A DNA stretch of 64,000 bases, taken from positions 1-64,000 of the forward strand of contig BPGX01000002.1 of assembly GCA_026003255.1 (NCBI GenBank). Reading direction: 5' to 3'. This DNA is from Bacteroidia bacterium. Lineage in GTDB: Bacteria; Bacteroidota; Bacteroidia; B-17B0; Aurantibacillaceae. The notes beneath the pieces were generated by a model. The model did not search any database, had not been told where the DNA came from, and was given only the letters and a program-made list of their open reading frames with translations. Below, one piece after another: positions 8,368 to 17,133 of the stretch (its first letter is position 1; every line of letters begins with the position of its first letter). A program made the position numbers and the translations under genes.

Positions 8368-9029
8368 AATTGAGTTATCTTCTGATTTTCGCAAATTAAC
8401 GTAATTCCTTTGATTTTTTGATATACTAAAATGTCGTGCGTAGCTAAAAGAACGGCTGTTCCTTGTTCAGAGAGTTTTTTAAGCAATTGAACAATTTCAA
8501 GAGATGTTTGTGGGTCTAAATTTCCTGTTGGTTCATCGGCAATGATTAATTCGGGTTGATTAACTAATGCACGGGCAATACACACTCTTTGCTGTTCTCC
8601 GCCTGAAAGTTCGTAAGGCATTTTGTTGTGTTTGCCTTTAAGCCCAACGCTTTCAAGAACTTCGTGAATACGGTTATCTATTTTTTGCGCTTGTTCCCAT
8701 CCAGTGGCTTTCATTACAAAAAGTAAATTGTCATACACATCACGGTCAGGAAGGAGTTGAAAGTCCTGAAAGACAATGCCGATTTTTCTTCTTAAGTATG
8801 GAATTTCTTTGTTTTTTATTTTAGTGATGTTGTAATTGCATACAACAGCATTGCCTTTTTTAATGGGAATATCCGCATAAATACTTTTTATCAAACTGGA
8901 TTTACCACTCCCACTTTTTCCTAATAAATACACAAAATCACCTTTTTGAATATGAAGATTAACATCCTGTAATATTAAATGATCGTCGTAGTAAATATCT
9001 ACATTTTCGTACTTTAATACAGTGCTCAT
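8364..9029 (-). CDS. ftsE: FtsE-like ABC transporter ATPase
   Basis: A 221-residue ABC ATPase with all motifs intact: Walker A GKSGSGKSS (about residues 37-45), Q-loop VFQDFQLLPD, signature LSGGEQQR, Walker B LIIADEP and H-loop ATHD. The length and the QLLPDRDVYDN segment fit FtsE, which pairs with FtsX at the division septum to control peptidoglycan hydrolases. No ftsX lies beside it; instead it heads an operon with a cupin and a methyltransferase. An FtsE-like ATPase of another small exporter is the main alternative. Confidence 0.8.
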   Translation of the reverse strand: MSTVLKYENVDIYYDDHLILQDVNLHIQKGDFVYLLGKSGSGKSSLIKSIYADIPIKKGNAVVCNYNITKIKNKEIPYLRRKIGIVFQDFQLLPDRDVYDNLLFVMKATGWEQAQKIDNRIHEVLESVGLKGKHNKMPYELSGGEQQRVCIARALVNQPELIIADEPTGNLDPQTSLEIVQLLKKLSEQGTAVLLATHDILVYQKIKGITLICENQKITQL

Positions 9030-9047
9030 TGTTCAATTTTGAATGGA

Positions 9048-9055
9048 CAAAGTTA
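9048..9055 (-). promoter_or_regulatory. -7 promoter element for the ftsE-like operon
   Basis: Read on the minus strand this is TAACTTTG, an exact TAnnTTTG match. The predicted transcript starts near 9042, about 12 nt before the ATG at 9029. Confidence 0.55.
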
Positions 9056-9182
9056 ATGGGATTATATGGAGTAGTAAGATAGTTATGCGGAATTTTACTA
9101 ACAAGAGCAGGTGGATAAAATTTGGAGTTTAGTAGCAGAATACACTACATCAATATATAATTTTACCGAAATTTTTTGAAGA

Positions 9183-12100
9183 ATGAAAGTGGTTGTAAAA
9201 CTAATAAGTGTTTCATTTTTTTTTACTTATGTTTTTGCTCAAAAGACAGTTTATTATACAAATGATAATTTGAACTATCAAAAAGCACTGGAATTATTTG
9301 ACAATAAGGATTATTCTAATGCCTATCAATTGTTTGAAAAATACTTACAGCAAAAAAACAAAGAACAATTATTAACTACAGATGCAGAATACTTTAAAGC
9401 ACTTTGTGCGTATTATCTTGAAAATAAAGATGCGGAACTACAATTGAAAACTTTTATTGAGAAACATCCTGAAAATACACGGATTAACGATGCTTTGTTT
9501 TATCTTGCTGATTTGTATTACAAAAGAAAAAAATACGATGAGGTATTACGAAATTATGAACGAATAGAATTAGAAAATTTGACGAAACATCAACAGGCGG
9601 AATATCACTTCAAGAAGGGTTATGCTTTAATGGAAAAAGGAAAATTAAACGAAGCATCTGCAGAGTTTTATGAAATCAAAGACACAGATAATCCCTATTA
9701 TCAGCACGCTACTTACTATTACGCACATATTGCCTATCAACAAAAAAAATACGAAACGGCTCTTGAAAATTTTCTTAAATTACAAAAAAGCACACACTAT
9801 GGAATTATTGTTCCCTATTATATCACGCATATTTATTTTATACAAAATAAATTCGAAGAAGTTGTAAAAAGTGTTTCACAATTAGTTCAGGATTCATTGT
9901 TTTATCAGAAATTGCCTGAAATTCAACGAATGTTAGGAGAATCGTATTTTAATTTGAAACAATATGAACAATGTGCTGAAGCGTTGGAAAAGGCGAATCA
10001 ATTGAGTGGGCTGGATAATCAAGGAAATTATATTTTAGCGTACGCATATTATCAAGTCAGAAATTATGATAAAGCAGCAAAATATTTTGAGAAGTCCGTA
10101 GGTAAGAATGATTCTATTGCACAGAGTGCATGGTATCATTTAGCCGATTGTTATTTGAAACTCAATCAAAAAGACAAAGCCAAGAACGCATTTTATGGAG
10201 CATCACGATTGAATTTTATTCCATCTATTACAGAAGATGCATTGTTCAATTTTGCTAAATTATCCTATGAATTAGAGTATAGTCCATTTAGTGAAACGAT
10301 TAAAGCATTTACTGATTACATTCAACTTTATCCAAAGTCGTCCAGAAAAGATGAAGCGCTGAAGTATTTAATCAATGCGTATGCTACTACAAAAAATTAT
10401 GAGATGGCATTAAAGAGCATAGAGGAATTATCTATCAAAACTCCGCAAATTGAACAGATTCAACAACGTTTGTTGTACAATCTTGCAGTCAAATATTTTA
10501 ATGATAAAAATTATCCATTAGCGGAATTGTATTTCAATAAAGCCATTAAAGTTTTGAATGAATCTATTTTTACTACATTATCGTATTATTGGTTAGGAGA
10601 AATTTTTTACCAGAATAAAGATTATACTAATGCCATTACTATTTGGAAGAAGTTCCAATTGTTGCCTTTTGCTCCATCTATGAAGGAATATGATATAAGT
10701 AACTATAACATAGCGTATTCTTATTTGAAGCGTCAACAAGAAAATGATATTTCAGAAGCGGCTGTTTTTTTTGCAAAGTTTGCCAATAGCAGTTCTAATG
10801 ATTATTTGAAAAAAGCAGATGCTTCCGTTCGTGCAGGTGATTGTTTTTTTCTTCAACAAAATTATCCAATGGCTATTGATTATTACAATAAAGCCATTCT
10901 GTTAGATAAAATGGATGTGGATTATGCAATGTATCAAAAATCTTTATGCTCTGGCTTGATGAAAAAGTTAGATGAAAAAATTTCCACGCTCAAGCAGTTG
11001 ATTCAACAATATCCAAAATCAGAATATAGACCGTTGGCTATCCTTGAAATAGCGGATACTTACAACAACGATTTGAAGAACAATACTATGGCCATTCAAT
11101 ATTATCAACAGTATCTTTCAGAGTTTCCTGAACATTCATCATCTACCAGAGCGATGGTCTCAATTGGTTTAATTTATTATAGTCAAAAAGAGGATGATAA
11201 AGCATTCCAATATTTTGATAAAGTGGTGAAAGCCAATCCAAAGAGTGAAGAAGCACAAGAAGTATTACCAATTATAAAAAAGATTTTTGAAAACAAAGGT
11301 CAAATTGCTGAAATGGAAAGATATTTTGAAAGTATTGGAAATCCTTTGTCTATAAGCCAAGTAGAAAGTTCATTGTATGAATCCGCAAAAGATTATTACT
11401 ACAATCAGAAAAATTGTGAGAAGGCGAAATCATTATTTGAAGAATATCTTCAAAAGTTCCCTGATGGAAAATATAATTTAGAAGCACATTATTGCATTGC
11501 GGAATGTTTGTATAATACCAATGATTCTTTCAATGTTTCAAAGGCAATTGAACATTATCAGGTTATTATTAAGCATCCCAATCGTTTTGTATTTACTGAA
11601 GATGCTTTATCCAAAACAGCGTTTTATTTTTACAAAGTAAAACGTTATACAGAAGCGTTGCCATTATTATTGAAATATGCTGAAATAACGGAAGAACCAA
11701 ATAATATTTTTCAGGCAAAATGGTTGGCTCTTAAATCTGCTTTTCAAATCAATAATTACGAAAAAGTGTTAGAATTAAGTAACTATATTATTTCCAATAG
11801 TACCAAAGCAAATGACAACCAGATTAAAGAAGCCAAGTATTATCGTGCAATAGCGTTATATGAACAACAGCAATATAATGAAGCATTGAAAGAATTTATA
11901 GTATTGCCGAAATTGCTTAAAAACTCTAATGGTGCAAGGTGCTTTGTGTATGCTGCAAAAATTTATTTAGGGCAAGGAAATTATAAGCAATGTGAAAATA
12001 CAATAAACGATTTACTTTCTTATCAATATACCAATGAAAATGTAAATGCAGAAGGAATGCTTGTGTTGGCTGATGCATATATTCAACAAAAAGATTATGC

Positions 12101-12284
12101 CAATGCCAAAGTGATTCTGGAAACAATATTATCAGCCAAAGTAAAACAAGAATATATCCAGCAAGCCCAACAAAAATTAGATGAAGTCAATAGGTCATTA
12201 AATCAAAATGAAAATAAAGAACAGGATAAAGATTTGTTTGATAAAATGTTTGAGGAATATCAACAATCTAAACAACAACAATAA
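9183..12284 (+). CDS. Large exported tetratricopeptide-repeat protein
   Basis: A 1,033-residue protein. The N-terminus (LISVSFFFTYVFAQ) is a signal peptide with predicted cleavage near residue 19. Almost all of the rest is TPR-like helix pairs with the usual small-residue and aromatic spacing, e.g. ALELFDNKDYSNAYQLFEKY, KYFEKSVGKNDSIAQSAWYH, AIQYYQQYLSEFPEHS and ALPLLLKYAEITEE. The C-terminus is a charged, Gln-rich tail. Such periplasmic TPR scaffolds often partner outer-membrane proteins, and the next gene (10 nt downstream) encodes a barrel. Function beyond protein-protein interaction cannot be assigned. Confidence 0.85.
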   Translation: MKVVVKLISVSFFFTYVFAQKTVYYTNDNLNYQKALELFDNKDYSNAYQLFEKYLQQKNKEQLLTTDAEYFKALCAYYLENKDAELQLKTFIEKHPENTRINDALFYLADLYYKRKKYDEVLRNYERIELENLTKHQQAEYHFKKGYALMEKGKLNEASAEFYEIKDTDNPYYQHATYYYAHIAYQQKKYETALENFLKLQKSTHYGIIVPYYITHIYFIQNKFEEVVKSVSQLVQDSLFYQKLPEIQRMLGESYFNLKQYEQCAEALEKANQLSGLDNQGNYILAYAYYQVRNYDKAAKYFEKSVGKNDSIAQSAWYHLADCYLKLNQKDKAKNAFYGASRLNFIPSITEDALFNFAKLSYELEYSPFSETIKAFTDYIQLYPKSSRKDEALKYLINAYATTKNYEMALKSIEELSIKTPQIEQIQQRLLYNLAVKYFNDKNYPLAELYFNKAIKVLNESIFTTLSYYWLGEIFYQNKDYTNAITIWKKFQLLPFAPSMKEYDISNYNIAYSYLKRQQENDISEAAVFFAKFANSSSNDYLKKADASVRAGDCFFLQQNYPMAIDYYNKAILLDKMDVDYAMYQKSLCSGLMKKLDEKISTLKQLIQQYPKSEYRPLAILEIADTYNNDLKNNTMAIQYYQQYLSEFPEHSSSTRAMVSIGLIYYSQKEDDKAFQYFDKVVKANPKSEEAQEVLPIIKKIFENKGQIAEMERYFESIGNPLSISQVESSLYESAKDYYYNQKNCEKAKSLFEEYLQKFPDGKYNLEAHYCIAECLYNTNDSFNVSKAIEHYQVIIKHPNRFVFTEDALSKTAFYFYKVKRYTEALPLLLKYAEITEEPNNIFQAKWLALKSAFQINNYEKVLELSNYIISNSTKANDNQIKEAKYYRAIALYEQQQYNEALKEFIVLPKLLKNSNGARCFVYAAKIYLGQGNYKQCENTINDLLSYQYTNENVNAEGMLVLADAYIQQKDYANAKVILETILSAKVKQEYIQQAQQKLDEVNRSLNQNENKEQDKDLFDKMFEEYQQSKQQQ

Positions 12285-12293
12285 AATTTTGAT

Positions 12294-12470
12294 ATGAAAA
12301 AAAATAAAGCAGCATTATTTGCAATATTTTTAATAGCGGGAGTTTTGTTGATACCCGCACAAGTGCAGGATATAAGTTTTAATGTGCAATCCCATTTTCA
12401 ACCTATCATCAAATCAGCGAATAAAATTTCTGATAATCCAGAGGTGGCTGATACAATAAAAAAAAATTAA
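12294..12470 (+). pseudogene. N-terminal fragment of an outer-membrane barrel gene (frameshifted at A9)
   Basis: A 58-residue ORF starting at ATG 12294, 10 nt after the TPR gene, with a clear signal peptide (KKNKAALFAIFLIAGVLLIPAQ). It ends at a TAA just after a run of nine adenines (12458-12466). Dropping one A joins it to the following frame: ...ADTIKKINTFDYSITSFP..., continuing without a stop to 13962. The two pieces therefore look like one gene of about 556 residues that is either broken, wrongly assembled at the homopolymer, or expressed by slippage. Confidence 0.75.
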
Positions 12471-12528
12471 TACATTTGATTATTCTATTACATCTTTTCC
12501 TATCTATAAAAAGTATACACTGGAACCA

Positions 12529-13962
12529 TTGACTTACGCGAAGCATAAAGAAAAATATATCTGGAATGCTTATCAATCCTATATTAAAGGAGGATATGGA
12601 TTGATGTATAATATGCCCTTGTTGGAATTGTATTTTGGAAACAAGAATGATAAGGATTTGCGGTATGGAATTTTGTATAATTTATTAGCATCTGGAAAAC
12701 AATTGCAGAATGTGGGTTATAGCGGTTTTACTGACCACAAAGCCGAAGCATTTGCTGAAAAATATATTGCTAAACATTTTGTGAAGTTTAATTTAGATTA
12801 TGCTAATAACAAGTTATACAATTACGGATTTGATACATCGGTAGTAAAAATTTCAGATAGAAGCGCATACAGACAGCAGTATTATTATTGGTCTCCAGCA
12901 TTAAGAATAAAAAGTAATTACAACGACTCTGATAAAATTCATCATGATATTATGCTTTCTTATTACAATTTACAAAATTACAGCGATGCGAGAGAAAATA
13001 ATTTTAAGTTGAATGCTTTATTAAATAAATTTATTCATCAGGAAAATTTTTATTTGCAAGTAAATTATGATTTCTATAATCATAAATTAAATCAAGATAC
13101 CTTGAATAACCAAATTTTTACATTGTCCCCGTACTTTTTATCAAAGAATGAAGATTTGGAAATTCGTGTAGGAGTGAAAACTACATTAGATGTTTTTAAA
13201 ACGAAAAAATTTTATTTTTATCCTGTATTTTTTGGTAATTATAATCTGTATCGGCATATTATTGAGGTTTTTGCAGGCATTGATGGACAATTACAAAAGA
13301 ATAGTATTCAATCATTATCTAATGAAAATCCATTTATTGCAACACAATTTTATGCATATAACCAGAGTTTGCATCTTGCTAATTCCAATCAATCTATTAA
13401 TATCTATGCAGGATTCAAGGGACGTTTAAGTTCCAAAACAGATTATATTGTACAAGGAAGTTATGAACGATGGGATAGTTTGTATTTCTTTAATCCGTTT
13501 TTTGATAAAAACACTAATTTATCTAACCTGTATCAGGTGGAATACGATAATACAACGCTTTATACTTTAAATGCACAAGTGCGATTTGATGCAAGCAGGC
13601 AAGTACAAATCATTGCATCTGGAAATTATTATCATTATCAATTAAAAAATTTCACACGGCCGTGGCATAAGCCGTTATACAAAGCACAATTATCTGCAAA
13701 ATATAAGTTGAATAATTCTTTTCATTTTGGTTTAGATGCTTTTCTGATAAGTGAAAGATGGGCCAAATCATCTCTCAATGGAGATACAAAATTATTATCT
13801 TCTATTGTGGATGTAAATCTGATTGCAGAATACAAACGCAATCAAAAGTTTTCTGTATTTGCTATGATTAACAATATTGCGAATTTGCGTTATTATCAAT
13901 GGTACAATTATCCTTCGCAACGATTTAATTTAATGCTTGGATTTACGTATGTTCCTTTTTAA
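12529..13962 (+). CDS. Outer-membrane beta-barrel protein, C-terminal part (frameshifted gene)
   Basis: Main body of the barrel gene whose start is the fragment at 12294. This frame is open from 12460 but has no ATG until about 12604 and only a TTG at 12529, in keeping with a missing N-terminus. It shows alternating hydrophobic/polar strands rich in Tyr, Asn and Phe and ends in LMLGFTYVPF with a terminal Phe, as expected for an outer-membrane barrel recognised by BamA. It resembles TonB-dependent-receptor-type barrels, but no plug domain or TonB box is visible. The upstream TPR gene is the likely functional partner. Confidence 0.7.
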   Translation: MTYAKHKEKYIWNAYQSYIKGGYGLMYNMPLLELYFGNKNDKDLRYGILYNLLASGKQLQNVGYSGFTDHKAEAFAEKYIAKHFVKFNLDYANNKLYNYGFDTSVVKISDRSAYRQQYYYWSPALRIKSNYNDSDKIHHDIMLSYYNLQNYSDARENNFKLNALLNKFIHQENFYLQVNYDFYNHKLNQDTLNNQIFTLSPYFLSKNEDLEIRVGVKTTLDVFKTKKFYFYPVFFGNYNLYRHIIEVFAGIDGQLQKNSIQSLSNENPFIATQFYAYNQSLHLANSNQSINIYAGFKGRLSSKTDYIVQGSYERWDSLYFFNPFFDKNTNLSNLYQVEYDNTTLYTLNAQVRFDASRQVQIIASGNYYHYQLKNFTRPWHKPLYKAQLSAKYKLNNSFHFGLDAFLISERWAKSSLNGDTKLLSSIVDVNLIAEYKRNQKFSVFAMINNIANLRYYQWYNYPSQRFNLMLGFTYVPF

Positions 13963-13991
13963 CGAAATACATTTTTAATATGTAAACCGAT

Positions 13992-14033
13992 AGAACGCAG
14001 ATGACACAGATAAGAACAGATTTTCGCAGATTT
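13992..14033. repeat. Dispersed repeat, ACGCAGATGACACAGAT type
   Basis: This 42-bp stretch shares most positions with 52753-52793 (AGAACRCAGATG-CACAGAT ... AACAGATTTT-CAGATT). It is intergenic between the barrel gene and the sugar permease. Similar words recur in many bacterial genomes as short dispersed repeats. Confidence 0.6.
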
Positions 14034-14094
14034 GATACCAGACAGTGCTACAAGTGAAGGTTCAATCTATTTAAAAAAATAATAAGATTATAAA

Positions 14095-15471
14095 ATGAAA
14101 AAAATCACTCCACAATTTTTCAGTATTGCAGGGCTTTTTTTCTTTTGGGGATTTGTTGCGGCCAGCAATGATGTGCTAATTCCTATATTCAAAGACCATT
14201 TGCAATTAGAACAATGGCAATCACAAATGATTTCTTTTGTGTTTTATGTGGCATACACTATTGGCAGTATTTTGTATTTATGGATATGTCAAATATTGAA
14301 AGCCGATTTACTTGAAAAGATGGGATATACAAAAGGTTTAAGTATAGGTCTACTTATTTCATTTATTGGTGTCTTGTTTTTTATTCCAGCATCGCTTTAT
14401 AGTTCTTTTCTGGCATTAATAATTGGGTTATTGATAATTGGTTTAGGTTTTTCACTTCAACAAACTGCTGCGAATCCACTTGTAATAAAATCAGGTGATG
14501 AATCCTTTGGTTCTCAACGATTAAGTTTAGCAGGAGGTATTAATAATATTGGGACAACTATTGGACCACTATTAGTATCTTATGCTGTATTTGGGCAATC
14601 CAAGGATATTGAAAGTTTAAATAACCTGATGTATCCTTATTTATTTCTGGGCTTGTTGTTTATTGTGTTTACCATTTATTTTCAAATGATAAAGATAAAT
14701 TTTTCAAATGATTCAAAAATATCTGTTGTTACAAACCTGCAAAATATAAAAGATGTTATTATTCAAAAAGATGTATGGATGGCTATGCTGGCTATTTTTA
14801 CTTATGTTGGTGTAGAAGTATCAACAGCGGCTAATCTGGCTGAATTTGCAAAACAAAAGGCAAATGTTTCTACAAGTGAAATAGCGCCATTCATTTCATT
14901 GTATTGGGCTTGTTTGATGATTGGAAGGTGGGCTTCTGCTGCTGATGTTTTCGCAAACAGAAAATTCATTAAAATCTTTTTCAAAATTCTTTTTCCACTT
15001 CTTGCTTTTGGATTGTTTATGATTATTTTAAATCTCAATAATAAGTCCATTCCACACTTAGAATGGATGTTTGGATTTATTGCTTTATTAATAGTTGCGG
15101 ATTTTATTTCGGAGGGTAATGCGAATAAGCAACTAATATTATATGCAGCACTTGGTTTGATAATGATAACAATTGGTATGGCTTCAAATGGCTTAACTGC
15201 TGTGCTTTTTATGGTGTCGGTTGGTTTGTTTTGTTCAACACTATGGCCTTGTATTTTTGAAATTGCCCTAAAAGGGAAAAAACACAATTCTGGATTAATT
15301 TCAAGTTTGCTGATTATGATGATAATGGGCGGCGGATGGATTAGTATATTACAGGCCTATTTATCTAAATTTGTTGGAATAAACGCAAGTTATAGCGTTG
15401 GCGTATGTTGCTTTGTGTATTTGATGATTTATGGAATCCAATCAATGAGAAAATTAGATAATGCGAATTAA
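14095..15471 (+). CDS. MFS sugar permease, FucP/GluP-like
   Basis: A 458-residue integral membrane protein with about 12 hydrophobic segments. The start (FFSIAGLFFFWGFVAASNDVL) and the motif LQQTAANPLV (about residues 121-130) are diagnostic of the fucose/glucose-galactose H+ symporter group. It would import a hexose or deoxyhexose across the inner membrane. Its stop codon abuts the ATG of the sulfotransferase, so the two are co-transcribed. Substrate cannot be fixed; a fucose biosynthesis gene lies 32 kb away but is not linked. Confidence 0.85.
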   Translation: MKKITPQFFSIAGLFFFWGFVAASNDVLIPIFKDHLQLEQWQSQMISFVFYVAYTIGSILYLWICQILKADLLEKMGYTKGLSIGLLISFIGVLFFIPASLYSSFLALIIGLLIIGLGFSLQQTAANPLVIKSGDESFGSQRLSLAGGINNIGTTIGPLLVSYAVFGQSKDIESLNNLMYPYLFLGLLFIVFTIYFQMIKINFSNDSKISVVTNLQNIKDVIIQKDVWMAMLAIFTYVGVEVSTAANLAEFAKQKANVSTSEIAPFISLYWACLMIGRWASAADVFANRKFIKIFFKILFPLLAFGLFMIILNLNNKSIPHLEWMFGFIALLIVADFISEGNANKQLILYAALGLIMITIGMASNGLTAVLFMVSVGLFCSTLWPCIFEIALKGKKHNSGLISSLLIMMIMGGGWISILQAYLSKFVGINASYSVGVCCFVYLMIYGIQSMRKLDNAN

Positions 15472-16530
15472 ATGGAAATTGACAAAATCCAAAAATTACC
15501 AATACATTTTATTTTTTGCACTGAACGTTCAGGAAGTAGTTTGCTAAATACAATACTCAATCAATCCCCTGAAATATTGGCCACTTCAGAAGAATTATTT
15601 GCATTGTATTTATATCCTAAATACCACAAGAAAATTTCTTACACCGAAAAGGAAATTAAAACATTAGTAAGAGAGTTTGTTTATGTGTCGGAGAAAAATT
15701 TAAAGATGTTTTTTAGTGATATTAAAGTATTTGAAGAAAATTTAATGAAACATAAAGAACATCTCCCCTACTCTTTTTTGGTGCGTCTTATCTACTTTCA
15801 TTTTTTTGATTTGAAGGATAAATTACAATTAAAACTGATTGTTGATAAACAAATTAAATTTTTATATTACATTGAAGATGTGCTAAAAATATTCCCTGAT
15901 TCAAAATACATTATTCTGGTTAGAGATGTGCGAGATAATGTATTAATCAGAAAAAGCAGAAACCTTGATAATACAAGCGATGTGGTATATATGGCAGGTA
16001 TATGGAATGATACATATAAAAATGTAGAATATCTTTTTGACAAAATTTCAAAGGATAAAATTTTAGTGATTCATTATGAAGATTTGATGAAAAGTACTGC
16101 AGAAGTTATTCGAAAAACATGTCATTTTTTAGAAGTCAATTATTTTCCAGAAATGTTGAATTATCAGGAAACTTATAGAAAGTTTATTGAATTAAAACGA
16201 CCATTAGTTGGTGAAGAATATTACAAAAGAACATTAGATTTTCATAGCGGTTTGTTGAAGCCGATTTCAACGGAAAAGATTGGAATCTGGAAAAAAGAAT
16301 TAACACCATTGCAACTCCAAAAAATTGCCACAATATGTGGAAAAACTGCTTCTTATCTTGGATACGACTTATCTGAAAACGGAACAACATCATTAACATT
16401 TAACGATAAATTTCAATTGCTTAAAGCAAGATTAAAAAGATATTGGTTTTTGAAGTTTTATTTGAAATTACCACTTGGGCTAAAAGTATTTATCAAAAAA
16501 GTCAGAGGTAAAAACACAATGGATGTTTGA
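15472..16530 (+). CDS. Sulfotransferase family protein
   Basis: A 352-residue protein. Residues 10-22 (IHFIFCTERSGSS) form the 5'-phosphosulfate-binding P-loop of PAPS-dependent sulfotransferases, and YIILVRDVRDNVLIRKSRN (about 143-161) is the 3'-phosphate-binding region. A basic C-terminal tail follows. It would transfer sulfate from PAPS to a sugar, lipid or peptide acceptor. The start codon touches the stop of the sugar permease. No PAPS synthesis genes are in the window, and the acceptor is unknown. Confidence 0.8.
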   Translation: MEIDKIQKLPIHFIFCTERSGSSLLNTILNQSPEILATSEELFALYLYPKYHKKISYTEKEIKTLVREFVYVSEKNLKMFFSDIKVFEENLMKHKEHLPYSFLVRLIYFHFFDLKDKLQLKLIVDKQIKFLYYIEDVLKIFPDSKYIILVRDVRDNVLIRKSRNLDNTSDVVYMAGIWNDTYKNVEYLFDKISKDKILVIHYEDLMKSTAEVIRKTCHFLEVNYFPEMLNYQETYRKFIELKRPLVGEEYYKRTLDFHSGLLKPISTEKIGIWKKELTPLQLQKIATICGKTASYLGYDLSENGTTSLTFNDKFQLLKARLKRYWFLKFYLKLPLGLKVFIKKVRGKNTMDV

Positions 16531-16544
16531 TAAATAATGAGAAA

Positions 16545-17129
16545 TTAGTTTTTGAGAATTGAATTTAATTGATGTTTCAGAGATTTAACAATAGGTACAA
16601 CTTCATTATCATTTAATTGATAACCTAAGTAATAGTTTTTACCTAACACATTTATTCTGATTCTTGGCTTGCCTTTATTCCAGAAACTATTTGAAATAAA
16701 GTCAGTAAAGCTTTTTTCATTAAATTCTTCAATAGCAACCTCATTGATGTGTTCAATTTTCCATTTAAATGTTTTAGATTTTTTCAAAATACTTTCTTCA
16801 TAAAATAACTCATTGTTTTTTATCCATAATTTTTCTTTTCCCCATTTTCTCCATCTAAAAATTTGAATCATTTTCCATTCATAATACAGCCAGAATACAA
16901 CAAAGACAATAATAAACAACTTTTGTTCATTAGTAGTAGTGAGTTTGTAACTTGAAATAATTAATATACCACAAACGGTCCAGGCAATAACCCATGCTAT
17001 TAATGCCCAATACCTCCATTTATCAATATAGGGCAAAATAACTAAACTCCAGATTTTATTATCATTAGAATAGGATTCTGCAATGGATATTCTGTTACCA
17101 ATGGTTTTAATTTTCAAATTTTCGGACAT
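16545..17129 (-). CDS. Membrane protein of unknown function
   Basis: A 194-residue protein with two adjacent hydrophobic segments (about residues 40-57 and 68-83) and a soluble C-terminal half rich in charged and aromatic residues. The pattern resembles bacterial PH-like membrane proteins, but I see no motif that settles it. It starts 4 nt after the stop of the E2 gene, so it is probably the last gene of the pyruvate dehydrogenase operon. No link to that enzyme is evident. Confidence 0.7.
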   Translation of the reverse strand: MSENLKIKTIGNRISIAESYSNDNKIWSLVILPYIDKWRYWALIAWVIAWTVCGILIISSYKLTTTNEQKLFIIVFVVFWLYYEWKMIQIFRWRKWGKEKLWIKNNELFYEESILKKSKTFKWKIEHINEVAIEEFNEKSFTDFISNSFWNKGKPRIRINVLGKNYYLGYQLNDNEVVPIVKSLKHQLNSILKN

Positions 17130-17133
17130 AAAA

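Noticed and set aside
14802-15287. 161-codon ORF on the minus strand
   Set aside because: It lies wholly antisense to the sugar permease, whose frame and motifs are clear.
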